DNA of 64,000 bases from Garcia nutans (Eukaryota > Streptophyta > Magnoliopsida > Malpighiales > Euphorbiaceae). The notes under the pieces are model-generated. The model saw only the letters and a program-made list of their open reading frames with translations. It made no database searches and was not told where the DNA came from. Position numbers and translations under genes: made by a program. The stretch is from NCBI GenBank assembly GCA_947685225.1, contig CANTUV010000077.1, positions 756,501 through 820,500 of the forward strand. Reading direction: 5' to 3'. Numbering within the stretch: the first letter of the stretch is position 1; the number at the start of each line of letters is the position of its first letter. Positions 37,201 through 48,954 of the stretch are shown here, piece after piece.

Positions 37201-38981
37201 GAGATTTCAATATGGGGTTTATAGTAACTTTGTGCTCTTCGACCCCTCGAGCTAGTTTTAAGAGCATAGTTCTTCCATGGTTCATAACAACACCAATAAT
37301 TGTCATGTTTTGATTTTTATGGAGACATTGACTTTTCTATTCATCTAATTGCCATCTTTTAGGAGAAATCAAGAGCTCATCCAGGAAATAAGCACTCCAC
37401 CACCAGGCTTCAAGGATCTTTACTTCCCTACCAAATACTCGCAAACCTTTATAACTCAATGCTGTGCTTGTTTCTGGAAACAGTACTGGTCATACTGGAG
37501 GAACTCAGAATTTAACAGTACCCGGTTCATGATGACAATTCTCAATGGTGTTTGTTTGGTGCTATATTCTGGAGCAAAGGAGATCAAATGTATGTATGAA
37601 ATATTTGCTAATAATGTTCTTGATGGTCTACTTGGCATCATTGATTGTGCTACTACTGAGAAACCACTATACTAGAAATTGTTCGTTAAAGTTCATTAAA
37701 GTTTGCTTTTGAAGAGATTTTCACATGTTCTAATCATAAAGCTTTCACAGCACTCTCAAAACCCTTTTATTCAACAACAGCTAAATAGTGGTTTTTCGAA
37801 AAACCATTATCAATTTTACTGTCAAATAGATTCTAACTAACATATTTGGTTCTTTTTGTGATGTGATGGTTATATATGGTAATAATCCATCTCGTCTTCT
37901 TGGCAGTAAAAAGCAACAAGATTTGGTGAATCTTCTTGGAGCTACGTATTGTGCACTTGCATTCCTTGGAGGTACTAATACTCTCACTGTGTCACCTGTT
38001 GTGGCAATAGAGAGAAGAGTCTTCTACCTCGAAAGAGCAGCTGGAATGTATTCGGAGTTTCCGTTTGCATTTTCTCATGTAAGCAAATATGAATTTAATC
38101 ACAGAAAGAGCTTTGCATAATTCATTTTGCTCCTTCAGAGAAACAGGCATTGCTATAGGTTTTTTCAAATATATGTTAGCAATCATTCTTTCTTTGCTGC
38201 AGGATGCTGTAGAGACTATATATGTTCTCTTCCAAGCCATTATCTATGCTATTTTGTTATGCTCAATGATGGGGTATGAGTGGAAGGTGGATAAATTCCT
38301 ATATTTCTCTTACTTCATTCTCATGTGCTTCATCTACTATTCAATGTATGGAATGATGGTTATCGCCCTGACTCCTGGGCCACAAATTGCTAGCATTTTT
38401 GTGACTTTCTTCATAAGCATTTGGAACTTCTTCTGTGGCTTCATTATTCCCAGACCGGTTAGCAAATTCAAACTCTTTTCTCATCATTGTAAAGCTAAAT
38501 GAACTTTTAGGAAGACTCTTGAAATGCATCTTTAAGACTTCTACTTTTCACCTAAATGCCATATGTAATGGCAAACTTAGCAAGAATGTAGGACAACTAC
38601 CAAATGACACATATTTTATTAAAAAAAAATTTAAAGTGCAAAATTTTGTATTTTTATTTGTGTAAACCCCCCATTGTAGCAGTCTTGACATTTCTGCTAT
38701 AATTATTGCAGAGCATGCCTGTGTGGTGGAGGTGCTACTACTGGGCGTCTCCAGTATTTTGGACGATTTATGGAGTTATTGCATCTCAGATTGCTGACAA
38801 GAAAACTTTGCTTCAAATTCCTGGATCTGAACCAATGGCAGTGAATGTCTTCCTTGAAAAAGTTTTCGGTTATAAACATGATTTTCTTACACCTGTAGCC
38901 GTTGCCCATGTTGGTTGGGTTCTGCTATTCTTTTTTGTCTTTACTGGCAGCATCAAGTTCTTCAACTTCCAAAGGAGATGA
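31236..38981 (+). pseudogene. Full-size PDR-type ABCG transporter, disrupted
   Basis: About 20 exons can be traced from MAAALAADDLARVSSRQMG to KFFNFQRR-stop, with the order of a ~1,430-aa PDR protein. NBD1: Walker [10 protein letters not shown] (32631), signature ISGGQKKR, Walker [14 protein letters not shown]. First membrane domain: 33614-34680 and on. NBD2: GVSGAGKTT (35935), [24 protein letters not shown]. Second membrane domain: 37363-38981. Lesions: a 2-bp loss after PASET near 33526, a frameshift near 33846, another near 34220, TGA replacing Arg at 36564 (IVMRTV-stop), TAA replacing Glu at 37075 (DFA-stop), and a 1-bp loss near 37555. One donor is GC (33258) and the donor near 34792 is lost. 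Live family members export terpenoids, hormones or xenobiotics at the plasma membrane. Several independent lesions make sequencing error an unlikely sole cause. Confidence 0.88.
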
Positions 38982-40023
38982 GAAAATTCATACTCAGCAA
39001 GGGTCGAGTCTATTGGTCTGTAGGATGCCTCAACTGCTGCATGTATTACTGCATTTTCACTTGACACCTGTCATAATAATAAACTATTCGTCTTACCGTG
39101 ACCTCTTGAATTCTCAAAACTTCTATTACTCCACCCTTGTTGATGTCTCGACTGTGTTATTGAAGGTTCTAGAGAATTTGAAATAGGAGAACACTCATCT
39201 TAGGGTGTACTTACTGTGAGAACACTCATCTTAGGGTGCACTTGCTGTTTAGATGCTTTTATCAGTTATTCGCTTCGCAACAAGACCTTCCCTTTTTTTT
39301 TTTTAAATTTCATGGCTTTGTATATATTTTTGTAAGCAGCTTATTCTATAATATTACACTTGTAAGGAAAAAAGACCGTTTCATCAGGAAAATATTTATA
39401 GATTCATTGATGTCGATATAAAACATTATAAACAGGAAATTTTTTCCTTTGTGTTAGTGAAGTTTACTGTGAACAGCTTCCTGCTAATCTGCCTGTTTTA
39501 TACAGTAATCAAGCGGGCGGATAAAAGCTTCCTATTCATTTAAAAGCTTCAGCCATCAAATATTTAAATACTGTGATATCCCCTTGTGGAAATCGGAAGT
39601 TGACTCTGATCAATCGACAGAAGAGATCTGACAACTATTTTTGGTTAGCAGAGGAGTAACTACCACAGTTCCAACACCATAATAGTAAATCAGTAGTCAG
39701 AATAAGCTCATTATCTGCCAAAAGGTATCTTAGAAAGAACTGTTCTGCTAATTACATTTACAAGGTGCCAACAAGGAACAAAATTGATGAGAAAAAGTCA
39801 GAAAGATGAATCATCTCATCCACCTGCATTTACAAACAGATTCTAAACCCTTGTTGATAGAACAACATTGGAAGGGGAAGCACTTTGAGAAGAAAAGAAG
39901 AAGTAACAAAAGACAACCAGAATAAACTATAATCTCTGATTCTGCACTGAGCCGAAGCTAAAAAATAAACCTACCTGTTCAAGATACCTAAAGACTCAAA
40001 AATATTATAACTGTATCAAGGTC
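38982..40023. other. Spacer between ABCG pseudogene and XS-domain gene
   Basis: Convergent 3' regions. It contains the short tandem repeat at 39187-39248 and a T-run near 39293. No coding signal seen. Confidence 0.5.
39187..39248. repeat. Tandem direct repeat, two 31-bp units
   Basis: GAGAACACTCATCTTAGGGT followed by GYACTTRCTGT occurs twice with no gap (39187 and 39218), differing at only two or three positions. It lies about 200 bp past the transporter stop codon. Confidence 0.8.
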
Positions 40024-43000
40024 CTATTCAGTATTAAAAGTGGCATCTGCAATAGCCTGAATCTCCTTCTTGCTCTTCACCACACATCGCTTCTTGGTCT
40101 CAAAATCAAGCTTATCCAGATCACTTGCAATGCCCAAATAGCCAAATAGAACACTTTCTGCCTTGTCTTCAGGCACCATTTGATATTCCTGACAGTTCTT
40201 TTTGCAGCCATTAAGCATGATTTGCTGGAACTCAGCCCTCCCATGTCTCTTCTCACCAAAAAGCCCATGAAGTCTCTCTGCTTCTCGCAACCCAGAAAAA
40301 GTGCCACTGAAGCTCACCACCATAGTACTCTGATTTGCAGCTTTCCCACGACAGATATTGGTCATCCCTTGGTCACATTCCATACCTGCAATTTACATTG
40401 TGAAAGGAATACAAGAAACAAAAAAGAACAAAAGAAAACATCACATGAAAAGATACCATACAACATAACCAATAAACATCATCTCAATTTCTAGGAATCA
40501 TCCGCGAAATCAAGGTTATTGCAGCAAAGGTCAAAAGTGCAACAAGTCAATTCTGAAGCCAGCCATCCATGTGAAACCTGCCTTACGACAAGTGCACTGG
40601 CTCTGCACAGAAACCCTCAGTGTACATTCTCCATCAAATTTTTATTAAGAATAGAAAACAATTAGAACTTGAAAAATCTGTTGTTGTCGTAATGGCAGAC
40701 AAAAAATAAGAGGAATTTCAAGATCATTTAAAGGAGAAAACTCTGACAAAAAATGAAATTAGATAAATTGGTTAGAAAAGGAAACAATTGCAAGATCAGT
40801 ACAAAAGGAACAAAAAGACAAACAAAAAAAATTTAATAATTTTAAATCATATGAGATATTGCAAAGTTCGGAGGAAAAGTAGAAGTGAAAGAACATAGAT
40901 TTGATGAGAAACTATTTCCAATTAGGCTGTGAGAGAAGATGAAAATCATGTAGCCATCCACCGGTAAAGGAGTGCTTTAATCACAATAAGTCAGTACAAT
41001 AAGTCAGTGTTAAAATTTACTTACCTTTAAGAATATCCTTGACTCCTTCAATACTTATAATCATGCGTTCATTTGGATTATAATAAATGGAACTGTTGTG
41101 GATAAGAATAACTGGAGGCCAAATAATGAGGTCCTCCTTCAATGATGAGGATTCAGAGTCAGGCAATATCTGCCGAACCCACTGGCCATTTGGAACATTT
41201 TTGTCATTCCAACCCATCAGCACACAAAGTGCTTTATGAAAACCCAAATGCTCTGACCTGGACCCAAATTTACAAGAGCAGAATGCATGATGCGCCAAGC
41301 TTAATGTGTCTGAAAATTCCTTGGAACCACTGATAAGACATGCAGAAAAGTTGAACAATCAATGATAAAGTTCTTTGAAACCAAAATGAACAGCAGACAG
41401 ACTATAAAAGCATCATTCAATCTTAAGTTCCTGATAAGGGATCTGAGAGAACCAAAATACTTTGCGAAATCAAATATGGAATGAGTCAACATATCACATT
41501 ATCAATCACTGGCTGCAAAATCTTCCCACATAGTTTACAGTATAAGGAATCTTTTTGGCTCTACGTTAAGCCAGAAGAATCCTGGTTAGCATACTAGGGT
41601 TTCTGATTCACAAAGACAAAAGCAAAATGAAAAATAAATCTCCACCAAGAAAAATGAAAAATAAAGAGAATTCAAAAAGCAAACGTCCTGAAATTAATCA
41701 AAGAACCACCACCTAGGCAAAAAAATACATAAAATTCAACCATCAGAAACTATGGTTTTTTACTAGATAAATTGCTCCCCAAGTATTGTTCAATGCGTCT
41801 ATTTCCTTTTTAGATAAGAAAAAGCTTAACTGTGAGAAAAAATGAGTGTACATTATGGAAGACAGGAATCCTCCTACATAAACGACAACTAACAACAAGA
41901 AATACACACAAGCTAGAAAATTAAAGCCCTCCAATTAAGCAGATTACATCCAGAGGACCTCTCTAAAAGCTCTGGAAGCAGGACGTATAGACCCCAAAAA
42001 CATCACCTTGTCCCACAACAAACTAAAGGACATGCTCTGACTTTTGAATATATGCATTGCTCTCCAACTATTGTATGTTGTCAACCTCTGACATCAAATA
42101 CAAAAACAAAGGAAGCTCTATTCTAATTTTTATTATGATATAGAGAAAGAGTGAGGTCAAACTATGTAGCCATTATGTGCAAAAGAAATAATATGGCCTT
42201 AGGCATCATTTCATGAACAAAGATAAAGTAGCTTTCTAAGTGCTAGATTAAAATATAAAAAAATAATAGTTAAGTTCAATCAGAAAATGCAAAAAGATTG
42301 CTTTATTTTAAGCAATTTAGATGACAAACCTGCCACAAATGCAGCACTTCAAAATGCCAGTTCCTCCTTGCTCCAAGTATTTCCTTCGGTTAAACGAATT
42401 CTCATTCAAAAGTTTCGTGAACTTCAAGAAAGAAATTTGCACAAGCTGCTTGAATTCCTCAGAGTCCTCAGGCGGCTCAGTCTTGGCATATTTCTTCTTA
42501 TTCTTCACTTCAGAGGATTTCACTCCTTGAACATTAAGGTTCTGTTCAAAATCTTCCACAGTTTTTCCTTTTTGCACTCTAATCCAAGGAAGTTTTTTCT
42601 TAACAAATGGAGCTACCCCAAGCTTCTTACCTTCATTTGGAATAGGCCCCAATCGCTGCTTTACACTTCGAACAGGTCCCAATCTTTTCCTGACATCACT
42701 TTTTGAAGACATAACAGTCTTGCTTGAATGCCTTTGCTTTGTTAATAGTACAAATTTAGATGATAAGGAATTTCCAGAATTGGCATTTCCATGAATGCCG
42801 ATTCTATTGATCATCCTTCCACCACTTCCACCATGGTACTGTTCCCATCCTGAGTTCTCTGACATTGATAATGGCTCAATATCATCATAACTCCAATCTC
42901 CATCTCCGCAACTTGAATCAGGAACCTCATCAAAGGCATTCCAACCACATGATAGCATTATTTTCTGATTATCAGAATCCATTTCCATATCTAAACTACG

Positions 43001-44014
43001 TTTTCTTTTAAGCCTCATTTCTGAAGCCTCTTCAGGATTGACCAGCAGTTGGGAACTACTTCCAGTGGAATACAATTCTTTATATGATTTGGGTATCCTC
43101 TCAAAACTATCTTCATAATGTCTTACAAAACCATAGCCTTCTACAAACTGTGGATTCTCAGGATTCAAGTTCAAACTCCTGGAATCCAATTCTTTGTCAG
43201 CTTCACCAAATGAAGTCTCACTTTCCAACAATATTCTTTTCTCTCTCATCATAATGTTATCCCCTGAAGTGTTTTCATTATCAACATCATTATTTCCTTC
43301 AATCTTGTCCAGAACTGAGTCTAGAACACTAGTCCTTTTCTCTCTCACTTCAAATTTTCCCAAAGGTGAAGAATAGACATAGCCACCGCAGCTGCCACCA
43401 ACACCACCAGTGTGCACATAATTTCTGCGACTCTCAGTAGGGTCCATCCAGTGGCTAAATGAAGTTCTTGATGAGCACCCACCACCACTTTCCATTGACA
43501 TGGAGATAGGGACCACACTCTTATCACATAAACCACGAAGGTTGTGCCCTTTTCTATTACCATTTGTGGGCTTTTCATCCCCCAACAAATTGTCCCATCG
43601 AAATTTCATAAAAGTCGATTCTCTTCCCATTCCCAATAAAGATTCATTAAACCCTGAATGTTTTTGCGACTGCCCATCTCTCTCTTCTCTGTACTCTTCT
43701 CGCTGAACCGAGCCCATCTCAACAAACCGCCCAGCTCGAACCGGGTAATTCAACTGGTTCAAACCCAGAATGCCCCGGTTTCCTCCGAAATTTTCGTTTC
43801 CACGAATTCTCAGTCGAGATGGAGACCGAGTTCTAAACTCGCCAACGTAATATTCTTCGTTTTTCCCGGAAACCACTCTATGCTGATCATTGTCAAGTTC
43901 GGGTCGAGTCGAATTCAGAGACCGATGAGAATCGGAAAAACGCCAACTTTCTTGAATTCCAGAGTCTTTTCCAGAAAACCCAATTCTAAAATCAGTTTGG
44001 CTTCGCTCTCTCAT
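40024..44014 (-). CDS. XS-domain protein with XS-type zinc finger (SGS3-related family)
   Basis: Three coding exons on the minus strand, 44014-42330, 41329-41025 and 40385-40024, joined in frame to 783 aa. The start MRERSQTDFRIGF opens a ~530-residue low-complexity, Arg/Ser/Gly-rich region that includes KRLGPVRSVKQRLGP-type repeats. A Cys finger (KCCICGSGSKEF) spans the exon 1/2 junction, followed by SLAHHAFCS and EHLGFHKALCVLMGW, as in zf-XS proteins. The XS domain follows: WPPVILIHNSSIYY, GVKDILKGMECDQG, VVSFSGTFSGLREAERL and LFGYLGIASDLDKLD. XS domains are RNA-recognition-like folds found in SGS3 and relatives acting in RNA silencing, but this one lacks an obvious XH domain, so it belongs to the XS-only group. 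A role in RNA binding is inference. Start chosen because upstream in-frame codons read through leader sequence. Confidence 0.9.
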
Positions 44015-47000
44015 TGTTAACAAAACAAACTTGAAGGGAAAAAAAACCCAGAAAACTAAACAGAGAAAGGAAAAAGAAACCCTAAGAAAGCATATTTCTT
44101 GAATAGGATTGTTAAGTAAAAGTTTCAAAAACTTGCATTGTGGGTTGAAATGAGTTCTGCTTGTAAGCAGCAATGGCTGCTTGGTGGAGGTCTAACAATG
44201 ATGGATTAGTCTCCTCTTTTACTATAGGAAAACGAACATATTTGGTCTGGTTTTAAAGGATTTTTCATGATTGTTATCTTTTGTTAAAGTTGTTTTTTTT
44301 TTTTTTGTGTTCAGAGTAAAGATGTTTTGGAATTGGAGAATGTATTTATTAGGAAATTCTTTCCTTTTTTAAGTATTAATTTTATTTTATAATTAATTAA
44401 AATTATATTTAAGTTCCTAAACCTAAATATGATCACGGTTCACTGACGGCTGATTTCGATTTAAAAATTACTAGTTCTTATTTAAAAAATTCTTAAATTT
44501 AAAATAAATCTTCCATAAAACGATTCAAAAATAATTCATGAATTGCTAATTTTAGTTTAAACTTTAATTTAAAGGCGATTTGAGACATAATTTGACGAGA
44601 GGATTTGAAGAAATAATTTAAAGGTAATTTACAATGGTTTAAAATAATTTAAGAGAATTTATATGTAATTTTAATTAAAAAATTAAAAAAATTATTTTAA
44701 ATTAATATTAGTAAAAAGTAAAAATATGGAGATTAATTTACAAAAGAATAATAAAAGGATAAATAATTAACTTAAAAAAGTTAAATTGTCTGTATATTCT
44801 TTTAGGTTTGAATGAAAAATCAACTTTGAATATTTTTTTTATCTTATATTTATGTAATTATTGAATATTGTCATATTATTTCAATTTTTTTAATTATATT
44901 TTCTATATCAATTGGTCTAGGCTATTCATTAACTATATTATTTTCTCTATATTATATTACATTATAATCTTAATCACTTTATTTTATTTTATATTCAAAT
45001 TTTATTTCTATTATTTTTAATTTTATTTTTATTATTTTTAATTTTTTATCTCATGTATTATTATTTTTTATTTCAAATTTTATTACATCATGATTTTTAA
45101 AAAATAAAAAAATAGCCAAGGCTCAAATTTTAGGTTAAGAAAGAAAATAATATATAGATTAAATTAAAAATATATAAATTGTAAAAAAATATTGATTGTT
45201 ATAATGTATATGTAGATTAAAATAAAAAAAATAAGAGATTAAAATTTAGAAACATAAAAAATTTAAAATATATGTGGTGTTTATAGGGTTCGTAAAAAAT
45301 CTAAAATTAAAAATAAAAATAAATAAAACAAGTGCAACGATTTAAATAAAGTACACGAGTTTAACGATTTGAATCGGCGATTTCAAATTATAAAAATCGC
45401 CGCTACAATAATTTTTAAAAATTAAAAATCCGAATCAAACTATGAATCAAAGTTCAAGTTATAGTTTGATTACGATTTTAGTTTTGACCGATTTTGATTT
45501 TAATTTTGACCAATTATGTTTTGATCCGATTTTAATTTTAAATCGGACTGTGACTATATCTAACTGAATCTAAGCATACGGGTATTTTCCTATTTTGTAT
45601 CTACTTTCAACTTCTCTCTTTTCCTCCAACCGAATTTTTTTTGTTTTGCTCTATATTTAGAGTTGTCGCTGATTTTTTTAGTCGTCGGCTCTAGATATTT
45701 CATGTCTTTTTTATTTTCTATTTCTTCCTCTTTTGTTTCCTCCTTTAGATGGTGTTTCTCTCTTGGTAAGGTCTTTATGCCTAAAAAAAGGATGTCACAC
45801 TACTTCTATGGCTTTTATCTTTTATTTATCTTTTAGTGCAGATTTTATAGGTTTTAATGGCCTCTACAGTTATTTTTTTTAAAAAAATTTCTTCTTATCT
45901 TCGTTAATTTACGTCAGTATAACTTGCCCTACCCTTTAAATTTGAGTTTGGGTTTTCCCCGTCAAAAAAAATCTGGCTGGTATAGTTTTCTCTCATGCTT
46001 ATCACACATCAATGGGAAGATTATGCTTGGATTGTGGTCTCTGACTTTTCTTTGCTCAGTTGCTTTGCAAAGCTTGATCCACATTTTAGACCTTTAGTGA
46101 TTTTTTTTTTCCTTTTTGTAAGGGAGGTTATCTTTTTTTTAAAAAAAAAAAAAACCTTTTTTAGTCTTGGAAAAGATTGTTTAGCTTTTTCTTGAAGTAT
46201 TTTATCTCATGAAGAGTGGATAATGTTACCTCCTTGGGTTGTCTATGTGTTTCTCCTATTTATAAATGCATAAGCTTTCTTTCCTTATTTAAAAACTTAG
46301 CATAATGAAATTTTATATTAAAAAAATATTTTTTAATTTATACTCTACAACTCAATTTAACAAAGGTAAGCTAATTGTGGTAAGATAAATAAAACTTTTT
46401 TTTTTCATTTTTTTATCTAACTATCCAATATTTTATAGTTCAGAAATTATAAATTAATCTGAATTCACATCAAATAAGCTCATTAAAGGGATAAAATGCT
46501 CTTTCTCAAGTTAATTTTACTCTTAATATTTTTTAATTTGCATTTATGTGAAACTTTTAAATATTAATAATATGAATAGTTTTGGTTTAAGTAGTTTAAA
46601 AAAATAAAATACAACAATTTGAATGTGTTAAGAAATAACATAATCCACAGAAAAATATTAAATCACATAATAGTTCTTTTTATTGTTGTTGTTTGTTTTT
46701 ATTTTTGTTTCTTAATTTTAAAAATTTATTAAAAGTATTTATTGCTGTTATTTAGAATGCGAAAATAGAAGAAGATTGACAAAAAAAAATAAAAAAAATA
46801 TATTTTTCTAAATTTTGCATAATGTGTTTTAAGATACAACTGATATTGAAAAATAAAAATATATACCAAATAATGGTAGATTTTCTTTAAATTTGATGGC
46901 TGGGGAATATTTTATAATTATTGTGAAGACTCAAAAAGGAAATAAAAAATGATTAATAATTCAAATAAATTAATAAAGGACTTTAATTCTTTAAAAAGAT

Positions 47001-47149
47001 TAAGTGTATTTTCAAAATGAAATTGGTTAAAGTGTAGCTAATATTTGATTTTTTAAATTATTTGTTCCTAACATTTTGAGTAATAGTTGGTGCCATTTCC
47101 GGATGTTATTAAAAAAAAAAAAAGTAAAACCACTCGAGATAGTATATAT
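44015..47149. other. Intergenic: XS-gene promoter and AT-rich repeat-like DNA
   Basis: The first ~200 bp is probably promoter of the XS-domain gene. The segment about 44405-45590 has repeated GATTTTAATTTTGACC and CGATTTGAATCGGCGATTT phrases that resemble decayed hAT MITE interiors, but no ends were found. The segment 45600-46250 has a different, T-rich composition, and its short ORF (45995-46195) is not credible. Confidence 0.4.
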
Positions 47150-48096
47150 CTCTTCTCTCTTAATTAAAGGTTTCAAATTTGTTGAATCAATAGTGGCAAA
47201 TTGGTGATAGCGGCGATTAATAATTGATTAAGAGCAAATTACAGAAGCTTACAAGCTTCCGCAACTGGATAGTGGCTTGAAAATATGACGACTTGAAGTC
47301 TCTTTAATCCGGTGGCTTCAATGGTGATAGCGGCGATTTGTTGGTGATGGGTTTCATCGGTGATGGATCGGTGCTTTGTTGGTTCTTCGACGGTGATGGG
47401 GTTTCATGGGTGGTCATGGTATCTTGATGGCCGGCGATGGAGGAGGCAGTCCGATGGTGATGGAGATTTCAGTGGTTGACACTGTAGCTTCCTATAGTCA
47501 ACGATAAAAGTAGTCTTTCAGGCCCACTCTTAGTGTAATTAATAATAGTGCTGTTGGATTTTTGTAAAAAGTTGAAAAGATCACGTTTTACTTTGTTCTC
47601 TTTGTATGCAACTTTAATTTTTAAGTGTAAAGTGCCTATTATTTGTAAGATTGCTTTTTCTACAATCGAGACTAGTAGCGTAATTTAAGAAAATATATGT
47701 CAGTTTGTTTGTCCTAGTGGCACGTTTATTTTCTCAATTGCTTAGTGGCACGCCTTCTCCTACCGTGTTTTTTTGAAATCAGTTGCTACTTTGGTTCAAG
47801 TCCTCTCAAAGCTCTAGCTTTCTTGAACATTCATGGCAGTTAATTCAGATATTTCAGCATTATTAATTCGAGATTCTAAAAATGATGGATGAAAATTGGA
47901 TGAGACGGGGGGAGTTATGAAAGAGACTTATATCTTTTATCTGGTAGGCCGTTTTCTTACCAAGGTGGTTATTAATTTTCAGCCTATGAAAAATAGGCTA
48001 GCAAATATGTGAAAGCCAATAGAAGGTGTAAACATCCAAGAACTCAAAACAAGCTTACACTTATTTAGATTTTTTCATAAATATAATCTCCAGAGA

Positions 48097-48543
48097 GTGG
48101 ATGATGGAGGACCCTTGCAGTTTAATAATTATCTACTTATTACGTATCTATTACAAGAGGGTGAAAACCCTTATCATATGCCACTAGTTTTCAGTCCGAT
48201 TTGGATTCAGATTCACTATCTGTCTCCTGAGTATTTCTTTGAATTTATGGCTCATCTTTTTGATAACTTTATCAACAAGTTTCTCCAGTATAATTCGCGT
48301 ATGATTCATGCAAGGGTTCAACATTATATGCGAATAAGGGTTCTTTTGGATGCGGGAGTTCCAATAGCTAGAAGGAAGAAAATCATTGCGGCTAATGAGA
48401 CTCACTCCTATATTGTGTTTAAATATGAAAGGTTGTTTATATTCTGTTTCTTATGTGGATTGTTAGGCGATATTGATGTATTTTGTAGGTTGAGGACTAT
48501 GGAAAATCAGTCTAAATTAGTTTGCATGTGCAGTGAGGAATAA
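48097..48543 (+). pseudogene. LINE ORF1 fragment (DUF4283/CCHC-type)
   Basis: An open stretch encoding QEGENPYHMPLVFSPIWIQI, VFKYERLFIFCFLCGLLGD and related phrases typical of the ORF1 of plant L1 elements. The CCHC knuckle is damaged (FCFLCG retained, His and last Cys not clear). The true ORF1 start is probably ATG at 47833 and several stops lie between. Confidence 0.65.
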
Positions 48544-48954
48544 AGGATAGTTCAATGTAGGGTCTTAGCTTCGATTAGTAGTTGGCTTAGGGATGATAAT
48601 GGAGGTACTCTTCCAAGCTTGACAAAGGTAGTTGGAGGTCAGTATCAGCCAAACTAAAAAACTAATAGCACTGGAAGGATGGGTACAACGCCATGTACTT
48701 CCCATGCAAATGTTGTCACCGATATGGATCATGATGGTATTATAGCCAATCAGATGCATGGAAGTCTGCCCACTGCACTGGACAAGGAAGAATTATTAAT
48801 TGTTGAGGAAGGAAAAAAATGAAGGCGTGTTAGTTTGCTTAATCATAAGGGTGAGTTTAATATTTCTTCATTTGCCAGTACTTGCCCATCAGATTCTCTA
48901 GTTGTTAGGAATAATGCTATATCGACCGGCCTGGGTTTATAGGCTCACCGACAA

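Noticed and set aside
43658..44020. 120-aa + ORF opposite the XS-domain gene
   Set aside because: It is a shadow of the minus-strand exon 1; no domain recognised.
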